This document shows, one piece after another, positions 1 through 6,112 of a stretch of DNA of 7,877 nt. This stretch comes from Promethearchaeia archaeon (GTDB lineage: Archaea > Asgardarchaeota > Lokiarchaeia > Sigyniarchaeales > SOKP01). The translations under genes were made by a program, and so were the position numbers. The stretch spans positions 1 through 7,877 of the forward strand of contig JAHQWY010000175.1 of the NCBI GenBank assembly GCA_029856445.1. The letters are read 5' to 3'. Numbering within the stretch: the first letter of the stretch is position 1; every line of letters begins with the position of its first letter. Under the pieces are notes generated by a model. That model saw only the letters and a list, made by a program, of their open reading frames with translations. It was not told the origin of the DNA and did not search any database.

Positions 1-521
1 AATCTTCCCCCAAATAGTATGAGATCCGTTATCCCTCGTGTTAATAAATAATCATCATTTCTTCTCTCAGCTTCTTTAATAATCCAATTAGCACATTCAA
101 ACTGAGCATAAAATTTTTCAATTTTTTCTAATTTTTCTTCTTTCTGAAATACAGGAATTTTTTCAAATAAAGTTTCAAGTTCAGGTATTTTTGAATAAGC
201 AATCCAAGCATCCCTAAAAGCATCTCTTGCAGGTTCACTTCCTCTTTCTGCTACTGTTTGTAAAAAATGAAGGTCGACAACTTTCCCATCTATATACCCT
301 TCTGGGTAATCGCAAACATCTTTGGTATAATATAAGAACATATTATTCTTTTTTCTTTTTTTGAATTCCTCATCAGTAGCTACAAGGACGACATCAATAT
401 CTGAATCTTCTCTTTCCATACCTTTTGCGACTGAACCGCCAATTATAAGCGCTAAAAACCTCTTGTCTTGTTTAATACTTTCTACTAATTTTTCTATAGC
501 TTCTTTATGATGTTGTTTCAT
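1..521 (-). CDS. Nucleotidyltransferase domain protein, C-terminus cut by the left window edge
   Basis: I translated this by hand; the frame stays open from an ATG at 521 to the window edge (173 codons plus two bases). Residues 28-43 carry the polymerase-beta-type nucleotidyltransferase signature: GGS at 28-30, then a ten-residue spacer and DID (D41, D43), that is GSx10DxD. A third acidic residue fits D83 in VVDLHFL. These are the metal-binding residues expected of an active NMP transferase. From about residue 100 the protein is helical and charged, ending at the edge in YLLTRGITDLILFGGR. This resembles the helical C-terminal domain of stand-alone two-domain nucleotidyltransferases (kanamycin or lincosamide nucleotidyltransferase-like), not a minimal MNT antitoxin. 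Family knowledge suggests NMP transfer to a small molecule or protein; the substrate cannot be read. The start is supported by a GGGGAT element eight bases upstream and a TATA-like box behind it. It is on the same strand as the MntA/HepT pair but 213 bp away, so probably a separate unit. Confidence 0.85.
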   Translation of the reverse strand, partial: MKQHHKEAIEKLVESIKQDKRFLALIIGGSVAKGMEREDSDIDVVLVATDEEFKKRKKNNMFLYYTKDVCDYPEGYIDGKVVDLHFLQTVAERGSEPARDAFRDAWIAYSKIPELETLFEKIPVFQKEEKLEKIEKFYAQFECANWIIKEAERRNDDYLLTRGITDLILFGGR

Positions 522-530
522 CTTTTTTAA

Positions 531-536
531 TCCCCT
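531..536 (-). promoter_or_regulatory. Shine-Dalgarno-like site of the left-edge nucleotidyltransferase gene
   Basis: On the minus strand the leader reads AGGGGAT then TAAAAAAG then ATG. The G-rich block lies eight bases from the start codon, a normal distance, and is the best ribosome binding site in the window. It supports the ATG at 521 as the start. Confidence 0.5.
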
Positions 537-563
537 TTTAATTTATTGAATACTGAAAAATGC

Positions 564-576
564 TTTAATATTTAAG
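564..576 (-). promoter_or_regulatory. TATA-like box upstream of the left-edge nucleotidyltransferase gene
   Basis: The minus strand reads CTTAAATATTAAA, close to the archaeal TATA pattern. Its centre is about 50 bases upstream of the ATG. Initiation about 26 bases downstream would give a leader of some 24 bases, enough to hold the GGGGAT site. It is AT-rich sequence in an AT-rich background, so the call is tentative. Confidence 0.35.
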
Positions 577-678
577 TCTTCATAGAAAAGTAGTAATTTA
601 AATATGAAATCTATATTTTTTATAACAAAAATCAAATTATTACCACAAACTAATAATTAGTAATATGATTATTGACGA

Positions 679-699
679 TTTCACTTACGAGTAAGGAAA
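679..699 (-). terminator. Candidate hairpin downstream of hepT
   Basis: TTTC (679-682) pairs with GAAA (696-699) and CTTAC (684-688) with GTAAG (691-695), with A683 bulged; the apex is tight, so the top pair would open in RNA. It lies about 35 bases after the hepT stop on the minus strand. No long T-tract follows it there, so termination is uncertain and it may only be a small palindrome. Confidence 0.3.
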
Positions 700-734
700 T
701 AGAGACAAGAAATCTTATTTTTCTATTTTAAACT

Positions 735-1073
735 TTACAATTCATTTAACATAGAAATAATTGATTTCTTTAATTTTGGTAAGTCCACTTTAATAACTTC
801 CCAAGTAAGTTCTAAATCCACACCGAAGTATTGATGGATTAAAATGTCTCTCATACCTGTAATTTCTTTCCAGGGGATATCCTTATAACTGTCTTTAAAG
901 TGGGTAGGAATGCTTTTAATAGCTTCCCCAATAATTTCTATCCTTCTAATTACAGAGTCTTGTAGTTGTACAGATTTTAGAAAATCTGATTTCTCCTTAT
1001 TTTTAGTGTACTCTTCAATTAACTCAATCGCTTTTAGAATATGTTCCAAAAATATATTCACATTTTTCTTCAT
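735..1073 (-). CDS. hepT: HepT-like HEPN ribonuclease toxin (DUF86 family)
   Basis: A 112-residue all-helical protein of the usual HepT length. The HEPN catalytic motif is intact: R75, H80 and Y82 in RDILIHQY give Rx4HxY. Flanking family features are also visible: an RRIEIIGEA helix at 43-51, the IPW stretch at 66-68, and GVD followed by LTW after the active site. HepT proteins of MNT-HEPN modules are RNases. In characterised systems the tyrosine of Rx4HxY is modified with AMP by the partner MntA, which silences the toxin, so Y82 is the predicted target here. The ATG at 1073 overlaps the mntA stop as ATGA, so the two are translationally coupled, with the antitoxin first. No truncation or frameshift is visible. 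Family and motif are clear; cleavage target and biological role are not readable from sequence. Confidence 0.93.
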   Translation of the reverse strand: MKKNVNIFLEHILKAIELIEEYTKNKEKSDFLKSVQLQDSVIRRIEIIGEAIKSIPTHFKDSYKDIPWKEITGMRDILIHQYFGVDLELTWEVIKVDLPKLKKSIISMLNEL

Positions 1074-1357
1074 AGGATCTTGACCTGCTCTGTTAAAATT
1101 TGATTTTTTAATAAGGGATGGAGAGAATTATAAGTAAGTAGATCAACTTTACAGTTTAACACATCCTCAAGTTCTATTTTTAACCTTGCTAAATCTATTA
1201 AACTTTTGGTTCCTTTAAACTCTATTAAAATATCTATATCGCTCTCATCAGTCATTTCTTCTCTCACAATAGATCCAAACAAAGATGCTCTTTTAACATC
1301 ATGCTCTTTTAATTTCACTAAAATTTTTTCTCGATACTTTTCAATTTGAGAGACCAT
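1070..1357 (-). CDS. mntA: MntA-like minimal nucleotidyltransferase antitoxin
   Basis: A 95-residue minimal nucleotidyltransferase. FGS at 27-29 is followed by a ten-residue spacer and DID (D40, D42), giving the GSx10DxD motif of the MNT family. The third acidic residue is D72 in KVDLLTY. All three carboxylates needed for activity are present, so it should be an active adenylyltransferase and not a binding-only antitoxin. The established role in this family is transfer of AMP from ATP to the tyrosine of the HepT active-site motif, neutralising the toxin. It is the first gene of a two-gene operon and shares a four-base ATGA overlap with hepT. There is no clear Shine-Dalgarno site before the ATG, consistent with a short-leader or leaderless transcript. 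A tandem direct repeat starts 31 bp upstream and is a plausible autoregulatory operator. Confidence 0.93.
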   Translation of the reverse strand: MVSQIEKYREKILVKLKEHDVKRASLFGSIVREEMTDESDIDILIEFKGTKSLIDLARLKIELEDVLNCKVDLLTYNSLHPLLKNQILTEQVKIL

Positions 1358-1387
1358 ATTATTTGTCAGACTATTCTAATGTTTAGC

Positions 1388-1417
1388 TTATCTTTACTAA
1401 GTATTATCTTCACTAAG
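1388..1417. repeat. Tandem 14-bp direct repeat upstream of mntA
   Basis: TTATCTTTACTAAG (1388-1401) and TTATCTTCACTAAG (1404-1417) differ at one base and have a 16-bp period. AGCTTA at 1385-1390 and TAAGCT at 1414-1419 also form an inverted repeat around the block. The block lies 31-60 bp upstream of the mntA start, where a toxin-antitoxin operator would be expected. Function is inferred from position only. Confidence 0.6.
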
Positions 1418-1507
1418 CTTAAAAAACTTATTTATTATTATAGTTTTTATGTTTAAAAACATCAGCCTTCATTTGAAGTTCTACAGTCTAGATACTATTT
1501 TCTATAA

Positions 1508-1533
1508 ATCATCGTGAAACGATGATTTCACGA
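1508..1533. repeat. Two interlocking perfect palindromes in the mntA / iron-sulfur gene intergenic region
   Basis: ATCATCGT (1508-1515) and ACGATGAT (1519-1526) are a perfect 8-bp inverted repeat with a 3-base spacer. Overlapping it, TCGTGAAA (1512-1519) and TTTCACGA (1526-1533) form a second perfect 8-bp inverted repeat with a 6-base spacer. The two structures are mutually exclusive. The block is about 150 bp from mntA and 110 bp from the iron-sulfur gene, so it could be an operator for either, or a terminator-like element. Confidence 0.55.
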
Positions 1534-1584
1534 AGATATTTTATAAAACATCTCTAATTCAGACAAATAAGTATATCTATTTAG

Positions 1585-1609
1585 TTTGATTGAATTATAC
1601 TTAATCAAA
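1585..1609 (+). promoter_or_regulatory. Candidate promoter/operator: dyad around a TATA-like element before the iron-sulfur gene
   Basis: TTTGATT (1585-1591) and AATCAAA (1603-1609) are perfect inverted arms around GAATTATACTT. The enclosed ATTATACTT could serve as a TATA box, giving initiation near 1625 and a leader of about 18 bases before the TTG at 1643. A repressor bound to the arms would block TATA access. A second AT palindrome, TTTTATAAAA at 1539-1548, is an alternative TATA box farther upstream. Both assignments are inference from position and symmetry. Confidence 0.4.
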
Positions 1610-1642
1610 TAGTAAAAAAGATGATTAAAAATTTCTGAAAAA

Positions 1643-2740
1643 TTGTGGCTAAGAACAGCAAGAAATTTTGTAAGTGCAGGAGGAGCCCCTATTCCCATAA
1701 ATGATACATTAATTGAGTTGCTTCAGACACTAATAACAGAGGATCAAGCAAAATTTCTTCTAATATTCAGGAAACGCTCATTAAATATTGATCAGATTAA
1801 GGATAGAACCGAATTAGATGACATAACGTTAAATAAAATGCTTAACGAATTAATGGATAACGGGATTTTAATCGGGCTTCCCAGTAGGAGTACAGGCATT
1901 ATGGTTTATACCTTGGTGTCTATCCTTCCTGGTCTTATTGAATATCCTTTTATGAGAGGTGAAAAAGGCAAAAAACAGATGGCAGTAGCCAAATTAATGG
2001 ATAAATTATTTGATGAGTTGAGCCATTTGACTCAAAGTAATTACAATGCAATTGTGGAACAATTTAAGAGTGGTAATCCAATGGATAGAGTGGTACCTGT
2101 TAACAAGGAAATCCAACAATATCAAGATGTAGTTTTACCTTATGAAGTTATTAAGAGTATTATAGAGAGAAATGAAATTATAAGTGTTAATTATTGCTAT
2201 TGTAGAAATTGGAAAGATAACCTCCAAGAACCATGCAACTTAGAAAACCCGAAATTAAGTTGCTTTCAATTTGGAAGATATGCTCAATTTCTTATAGATC
2301 ACGATTTTGGTAAACCGATATCAAAAGCAGAAGCATTAGAAATATTAAAAGAAGCTGAGGAAGATGGGCTTATACATAAAGCAATTCATCTGAAAAATCC
2401 TGGTCAAGAAGAAGACGCTTTTTGCAATTGTTGTAATTGTTGTTGTCAGCTTTTTCAACTATATAAACGAGGAATTTTCCCTTTTCACACATTAACTTAT
2501 TATATTGCAAGAGTAGATGAAGAAAAGTGCACAGGATGTGGAACTTGTTCCCAAAAGTGTCCAATAGAAGCGATTGAATTAATAGGCACTCTTTCTACAA
2601 CTATTCTTGAAAGATGTATAGGTTGTGGGCTTTGTGCCCATCATTGTCCTGAAAAAGCTAGGTCTTTAGAAAGAACAGGACTCAGAGAAGTTTTTATTCC
2701 TCCCCCGCAACTTTCTCAAATTAATCAACATTTTTCTTAA
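1643..2740 (+). CDS. Winged-helix-like polyferredoxin: cysteine-rich iron-sulfur protein with two C-terminal [4Fe-4S] motifs
   Basis: A 365-residue cytosolic protein with no signal peptide or membrane segment. Residues about 22-90 look like a winged-helix region (a helix pair, then QIKDRTELDDITLNKMLNEL and a hydrophobic strand). PGLIEYPFMRG follows at 96-106, a segment I recognise from a family of winged-helix 4Fe-4S proteins in anaerobes. The middle holds ten extra cysteines: C185 and C187 (CYCR), C198, C207, and a cluster at 261-268 reading CNCCNCCC. The C-terminus has two classical ferredoxin motifs, C296-x2-C299-x2-C302-x3-C306-P and C325-x2-C328-x2-C331-x3-C335-P, each able to ligate one [4Fe-4S] cluster. 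Likely roles are electron transfer or redox-sensing regulation; the partner is unknown. The start is the TTG at 1643, because an in-frame stop lies at 1622 and the first in-frame ATG is near residue 66, inside the conserved region. It is divergent from mntA and followed by a T7 tract. Confidence 0.82.
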   Translation: MWLRTARNFVSAGGAPIPINDTLIELLQTLITEDQAKFLLIFRKRSLNIDQIKDRTELDDITLNKMLNELMDNGILIGLPSRSTGIMVYTLVSILPGLIEYPFMRGEKGKKQMAVAKLMDKLFDELSHLTQSNYNAIVEQFKSGNPMDRVVPVNKEIQQYQDVVLPYEVIKSIIERNEIISVNYCYCRNWKDNLQEPCNLENPKLSCFQFGRYAQFLIDHDFGKPISKAEALEILKEAEEDGLIHKAIHLKNPGQEEDAFCNCCNCCCQLFQLYKRGIFPFHTLTYYIARVDEEKCTGCGTCSQKCPIEAIELIGTLSTTILERCIGCGLCAHHCPEKARSLERTGLREVFIPPPQLSQINQHFS

Positions 2741-2780
2741 CTCTATTATCATTTATGTGGTTTCAATAGTTGTTTGTAAG

Positions 2781-2787
2781 TTTTTTT
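2781..2787 (+). terminator. T7 tract after the iron-sulfur gene
   Basis: Seven consecutive T at 41 bases past the stop codon, with no stable hairpin before it. Archaeal RNA polymerase terminates at such U-rich tracts without a stem, so this is a plausible intrinsic terminator that separates the gene from the downstream transporter. Confidence 0.45.
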
Positions 2788-2802
2788 AACTTTCAAATGC
2801 TA

Positions 2803-2810
2803 TTTAATAT
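2803..2810 (+). promoter_or_regulatory. Candidate TATA box for the MFS transporter gene
   Basis: TTTAATAT lies after the T7 tract. Initiation about 26 bases downstream would fall near 2833, some 57 bases before the first in-frame ATG. It sits in AT-rich intergenic sequence, so the call is tentative. Confidence 0.3.
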
Positions 2811-2889
2811 AATTAAAATAATATGGTAATTTCTTATCGCACGATTTACTACTGTCAAATTCAAAGATCTTGCACCAATTATTTTAGTA

Positions 2890-5097
2890 ATGCTATTACT
2901 TTTTGTCTCAATAGCATGTGCTAATATGCTTATTCCTAGTTATGCTTCTATTAGAGAAGAGTTTAATATCCCACAAGCTTTAATAGCTATCCCAGATGCT
3001 TTTTTTGTATTAATTAGTGCATTTTTTGCCTTACTTTGGGGATATTGGGCAGATAAAATTGATAGAGGAAAAGTATTAGTGGCAGGAGCATTTTCGTGGA
3101 CTGCTGGAATGATTTTAACCGCTTTTTCGAATTCCTATTTAATGTTAGTTGTTTCTAGGGTTTCAAGTGGAGCGGGTTTAGGATGTGTTTTGCCTGTTGG
3201 TTATTCTATTATCTCAGACGCGATTCCAGCTGAAGAAAGGTCTGGTTGGTTTGGTACATTAGCTATTTTAAGTTCGATATCCAATGGTGCTGGACAAGGA
3301 CTTTCTTCCTTCCTAGGTCCAATTTTTAGTTGGAGGTTTCCATTTCTCTTACTTGCTGTAATCAGCGTACTTGTAATTATTGTGCTTTTTTTTGTAAAAA
3401 TCCCTCAAAGGGGTGCAGGTGAAGATGAACTTCTGGATATGGTTGAGCTAGATTTGGAATACAGTTATCGAATTTCTAAAAAAGATTTAGGTGCAATTTT
3501 AAGAAAGAAAACAAATATTTATTTAATAATTCAAGGTTTTTTCTCTGTTATACCCGGTACTGTTCTTGTATATTTTACAACATCAATGTTAGTAACTGAC
3601 TTTTTTTATGAGATACCCAATGAAATACAATTACAAACAGCTACAATTTTTGCAGGTATGATTGGTGTGGGCTATATTCTCGGTAATGCTGCGTTTGCTC
3701 GTTTAGGAGACACACTTTTTCGGAAAAACAAAAAGAATAGAGCTAGATTAGCTACTTCATGCTTAATATTATCAATTCCTTTTGCAATAATTTTACTAAT
3801 TTCTTTACAACCTATTGGAGTGAATAAATTAAAGATTACTTATCCTTCACCAATTCCTACAGATCAATTATGGACTTATATATTTCGAACCATTGGAGCA
3901 ATATTTGTTGCATATCCTACCTACATTATATTCTTTATATTTGCGTTAATGGCCTCAATGTTAGGAGCGGGACCAGTCGCCAATAGAAATGCTGTTATGA
4001 TTGATGTGAATATGCCAGAGCATAAGGGTACATCCGCCTCCTTTTTTAAACTTTCAGAACAGCTAAGTAAAGGTATAACTCTTTTAATATCATATACACT
4101 CATCTCGATACTAGGTAGCGTTTTCAACATGCTTTTTGTTACCATATTTTTTTGGTTACCAGCAGCAGTACTGTGGTTTCTTGCGAGTAAAAATGTTGAA
4201 AAGGATATGAGATATAAATCAAGAATATTATCAGAAAGAAAACAAGTGAGTTTGATCGATTATATCTTTGAGTTAGAAATTCAAATGGATAGAGCAATTC
4301 AAAAAGTACAGGATTCTAGGTATTATATCCATACTAATCAAGCTAAATTCAATGAGCTACTTGAAGATGCTTTAAAAATTTTCAAATTCTGTGAACATGA
4401 AGGTTCAAACCGAAGCATTACAAATATAGAAAAAAAAGCGCATATCATGTATTTAAGAGTTTTATTAATTAAACATGAAACCAATAATATATTCAAGAAA
4501 CTTAGTCAACCAAACCTAACAGATAATGAATTAAATCTCTTCAAACGAGAACTTAGTAAAAATTCCATTAAAATTAGCGAATGGGAAAAAAGTACTTTTG
4601 GCGAAATTCAAACTTATTATGAAGATGCTAGTTTAAAGATTATTGAAGCAAGACTCAATCGTAAAAAAAATTTAATCAAAGGATTAAGGAGAATTTCAGA
4701 AGCAATTCAAATTTATGAACGTATAAAATACTTATTAAATGAAAGACTTGAAATAGTAGAAGAAAGCCAAGAGTTATCGGAAGAAGAGACTGTCATAAGA
4801 GATAAGGAACAAAAACTATATGATAAATGTATTAAATCTTTAAATGCAACCGTTAAGTTAAAGAAAGAAATTGAATATGCGTTAAACCAATTAAAAGATA
4901 AAGGGATTCAGCAAGAGGATTTAAGGAAAATATCAGATCTTACCCAAGAATACGAAGTAGATTTATATGATGTGATTGTGGACACTTTTAAACAAGATGA
5001 TCAGACAAAAATTGCACTAATAGACACTTTAGAGAAAATTGATGATATATTTAGTCAATATGATAACTGGAAAGAAGTAGATCTCACAGTGTTTTAG
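2890..5097 (+). CDS. MFS transporter with a ~300-residue C-terminal helical cytoplasmic extension
   Basis: A 735-residue membrane protein. Residues about 1-433 are a 12-helix major facilitator carrier. Motif A is GYWADKIDRGK at 51-61 between helices 2 and 3. R90 with the glycine pattern SSGAGLG lies in helix 4, a glycine-rich helix 5 runs through about 121-140, and WRF follows at 148-150. The two halves are joined by a charged loop at about 170-205. The TM4-TM6 pattern is reminiscent of spinster-like or generic MFS_1 carriers; the substrate cannot be inferred. Residues about 434-735 are charged, lysine/glutamate-rich and almost wholly helical, with no recognised enzyme motif. They probably form coiled coils or a helical repeat domain on the cytoplasmic side. 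This roughly doubles the usual MFS length of 400-450 residues. The frame is open back to a stop at 2827 and encodes a plausible pre-TM1 segment (KFKDLAPIILV), but there is no ATG, GTG or TTG before 2890, so the true N-terminus is uncertain. The gene ends 6 bp from a convergent gene. Confidence 0.85.
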   Translation: MLLLFVSIACANMLIPSYASIREEFNIPQALIAIPDAFFVLISAFFALLWGYWADKIDRGKVLVAGAFSWTAGMILTAFSNSYLMLVVSRVSSGAGLGCVLPVGYSIISDAIPAEERSGWFGTLAILSSISNGAGQGLSSFLGPIFSWRFPFLLLAVISVLVIIVLFFVKIPQRGAGEDELLDMVELDLEYSYRISKKDLGAILRKKTNIYLIIQGFFSVIPGTVLVYFTTSMLVTDFFYEIPNEIQLQTATIFAGMIGVGYILGNAAFARLGDTLFRKNKKNRARLATSCLILSIPFAIILLISLQPIGVNKLKITYPSPIPTDQLWTYIFRTIGAIFVAYPTYIIFFIFALMASMLGAGPVANRNAVMIDVNMPEHKGTSASFFKLSEQLSKGITLLISYTLISILGSVFNMLFVTIFFWLPAAVLWFLASKNVEKDMRYKSRILSERKQVSLIDYIFELEIQMDRAIQKVQDSRYYIHTNQAKFNELLEDALKIFKFCEHEGSNRSITNIEKKAHIMYLRVLLIKHETNNIFKKLSQPNLTDNELNLFKRELSKNSIKISEWEKSTFGEIQTYYEDASLKIIEARLNRKKNLIKGLRRISEAIQIYERIKYLLNERLEIVEESQELSEEETVIRDKEQKLYDKCIKSLNATVKLKKEIEYALNQLKDKGIQQEDLRKISDLTQEYEVDLYDVIVDTFKQDDQTKIALIDTLEKIDDIFSQYDNWKEVDLTVF

Positions 5098-5103
5098 AGA
5101 TTT

Positions 5104-5376
5104 TTAATTGATGACTTCCCATCTTAAAATTTCAAGCATCTGAGTTTTTTCAGTTTCTGAAAGGTCTAGGGTGTGTTTTCCTATTCGATCTGTATAATCG
5201 CAATATTCCTGTTCAAAACATAAGTTGATTAAAAAAAGTAAGCAATTTCTAAATCTTAAAGTGTTTGATATTCCTTCTTCGAGATCTTTCATCAACTTAA
5301 TAAGCACCTTATATTGCGTCACATCAGACTTGCTACTTACTTTTAAGATTTCATCGAAACAATCGTCCATTTTCAA
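5104..5376 (-). CDS. Small hypothetical helical protein, convergent with the MFS gene
   Basis: I do not recognise this protein. It has 90 residues from a TTG at 5376, or 88 from the ATG at 5370, which I think at least as likely; neither has a clear Shine-Dalgarno site. It is predicted mostly helical, with an amphipathic segment around VLIKLMKDLEEG, a short hydrophobic stretch (CLLFLINLCF), four cysteines and an acidic, DLSETEKTQMLEIL-type C-terminus that looks like an ordinary folded domain. The stop lies 6 bp past the stop of the convergent transporter gene, so the two transcripts probably overlap at their 3' ends. An AT-rich TATA-like stretch (TTATAAATA, 5383-5391 on the minus strand) precedes it, but closer to the start codon than usual. 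Codon choice and amino-acid mix are protein-like, unlike the overlapping plus-strand frame. The call that it is a gene is moderate; function is unknown. Confidence 0.6.
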   Translation of the reverse strand: MKMDDCFDEILKVSSKSDVTQYKVLIKLMKDLEEGISNTLRFRNCLLFLINLCFEQEYCDYTDRIGKHTLDLSETEKTQMLEILRWEVIN

Positions 5377-5382
5377 GAAAAA

Positions 5383-5391
5383 TATTTATAA
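5383..5391 (-). promoter_or_regulatory. TATA-like element upstream of the small hypothetical gene
   Basis: The minus strand reads TTATAAATA, within TTAAAATTATAAATATTTT. Its centre is only 11-17 bases from the candidate start codons, less than the roughly 26 bases expected for a leaderless transcript. Either the box is shifted to the TTAAAAT just upstream or it is not the promoter. Confidence 0.25.
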
Positions 5392-5581
5392 TTTTAACCC
5401 AAATCTGTATTATCTCTATATCTTAAACTTTTACATAAAGAATCATAAATTTAAAAGTATGTATAGTCATTTTTTTCACGAGATAAAAGGTAATATGCCA
5501 TTTTCTTACTATAAAGTACTAATTTTTTATGTAGAGATATAAAATGTTTAAAGTTAAATTGTAGGAAATTTAGTAGCCTTA

Positions 5582-6091
5582 TTATAAAGAGAAAATTGCG
5601 ATATTATCCCAATCTTTTAAAATGTAGTCAGATTCATGGATAGGCTTGCCGTTAACTATGATTTCTATTTGATGTCTTTTGTTAGACAGTCCATATTTAT
5701 TTAAAATGGAATTTAATGTGCTACCTTCTGGTAAATCTACTATTGCTTCTTTAAGACCAAATTCTTTTAATTCTTCATGAAATGTAATTTTAGTATAAAT
5801 AGAATTAATTTTTGTAATCTCCATGAACATTAATCCCATCCTTTTTGGGAATATACCTATTCGATCTCCATCTTTAATGATTTTTCCTGCTCCACTGTAT
5901 ACTCCATTGACAAAGATATGACTAATTTCATTCTCAGCGATACCAAACTCTTTAAGTAAATCTAATACAGTTTTAAACTCATTAATCTCGATTTTGAGAG
6001 TATTGGGGATCCCCGCTTTCATCTTTTTATATGGGAGTCTATCTCTCAATTCTCCATAAAATTTCACGGATATTGGTATTTTATTCACCAC
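5582..6091 (-). CDS. Tandem MoaD/ThiS-like beta-grasp protein without a C-terminal diglycine
   Basis: A 169-residue protein that reads as two beta-grasp (ubiquitin-fold) domains in a row. Domain 1 (about 6-83) has the MoaD-type opening VKFYGELRDRLP, a TVLDLLKEFGI helix, VNG at 61-63 and DGDRIGIFP at 74-82. Domain 2 (about 98-169) repeats the pattern: ITFHEELKEF, LPEGSTLNSIL at 120-130, VNG at 146-148 and KDWDNIAIF at 159-167. MoaD and ThiS need a terminal GG for adenylation and sulfur transfer; this protein ends IAIFSL and domain 1 ends FPKRMG, so neither domain can act as a standard sulfur carrier. The VNG...DGDRIGIFP form recalls the ubiquitin-like domain attached to Mut7-C RNases. A structural or binding role is possible. 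The start is a GTG pair at 6091/6088: the frame has a stop at 6122 and no ATG before it. No molybdopterin or thiamin gene is nearby. Confidence 0.78.
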   Translation of the reverse strand: MVNKIPISVKFYGELRDRLPYKKMKAGIPNTLKIEINEFKTVLDLLKEFGIAENEISHIFVNGVYSGAGKIIKDGDRIGIFPKRMGLMFMEITKINSIYTKITFHEELKEFGLKEAIVDLPEGSTLNSILNKYGLSNKRHQIEIIVNGKPIHESDYILKDWDNIAIFSL

Positions 6092-6112
6092 TTTTCTGAA
6101 AGATCTTTTAAT

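Noticed and set aside
1388..1417. CRISPR-like array
   Set aside because: There are only two copies, 14 bp each, separated by 2 bp, with no spacers and no cas genes.
1443..1478. Short inverted repeats GTTTTT/AAAAAC and CTTCA/TGAAG
   Set aside because: Arms of 5-6 bp in AT-rich DNA are expected by chance; I kept only the perfect 8-bp and tandem repeats in this spacer.
2370..2564. Minus-strand open frame of 64 codons
   Set aside because: It lies wholly inside the iron-sulfur gene, opposite the conserved cysteine codons. The strong domain signature on the plus strand makes this an antisense shadow.
3921..4145. Minus-strand open frame of 74 codons
   Set aside because: It is antisense to transmembrane helices 10-12 of the MFS protein, has no leader signals and no recognisable domain.
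5225..5542. Plus-strand open frame of 105 codons
   Set aside because: It starts at a TTG inside the antisense of the small hypothetical gene and continues through AT-rich spacer. Its Tyr/Asn/Lys/Phe/Ile-heavy composition is that of translated non-coding AT-rich DNA.
5377..5581. Possible small RNA or tRNA in the 205-bp spacer
   Set aside because: I saw no cloverleaf, no GTTCRA-like T-arm and no stable stem; only AT-rich sequence with short runs.
5582..6091. Calling the beta-grasp protein MoaD or ThiS
   Set aside because: Both enzymes require a C-terminal GG, which is absent, and no molybdopterin or thiamin genes are adjacent.
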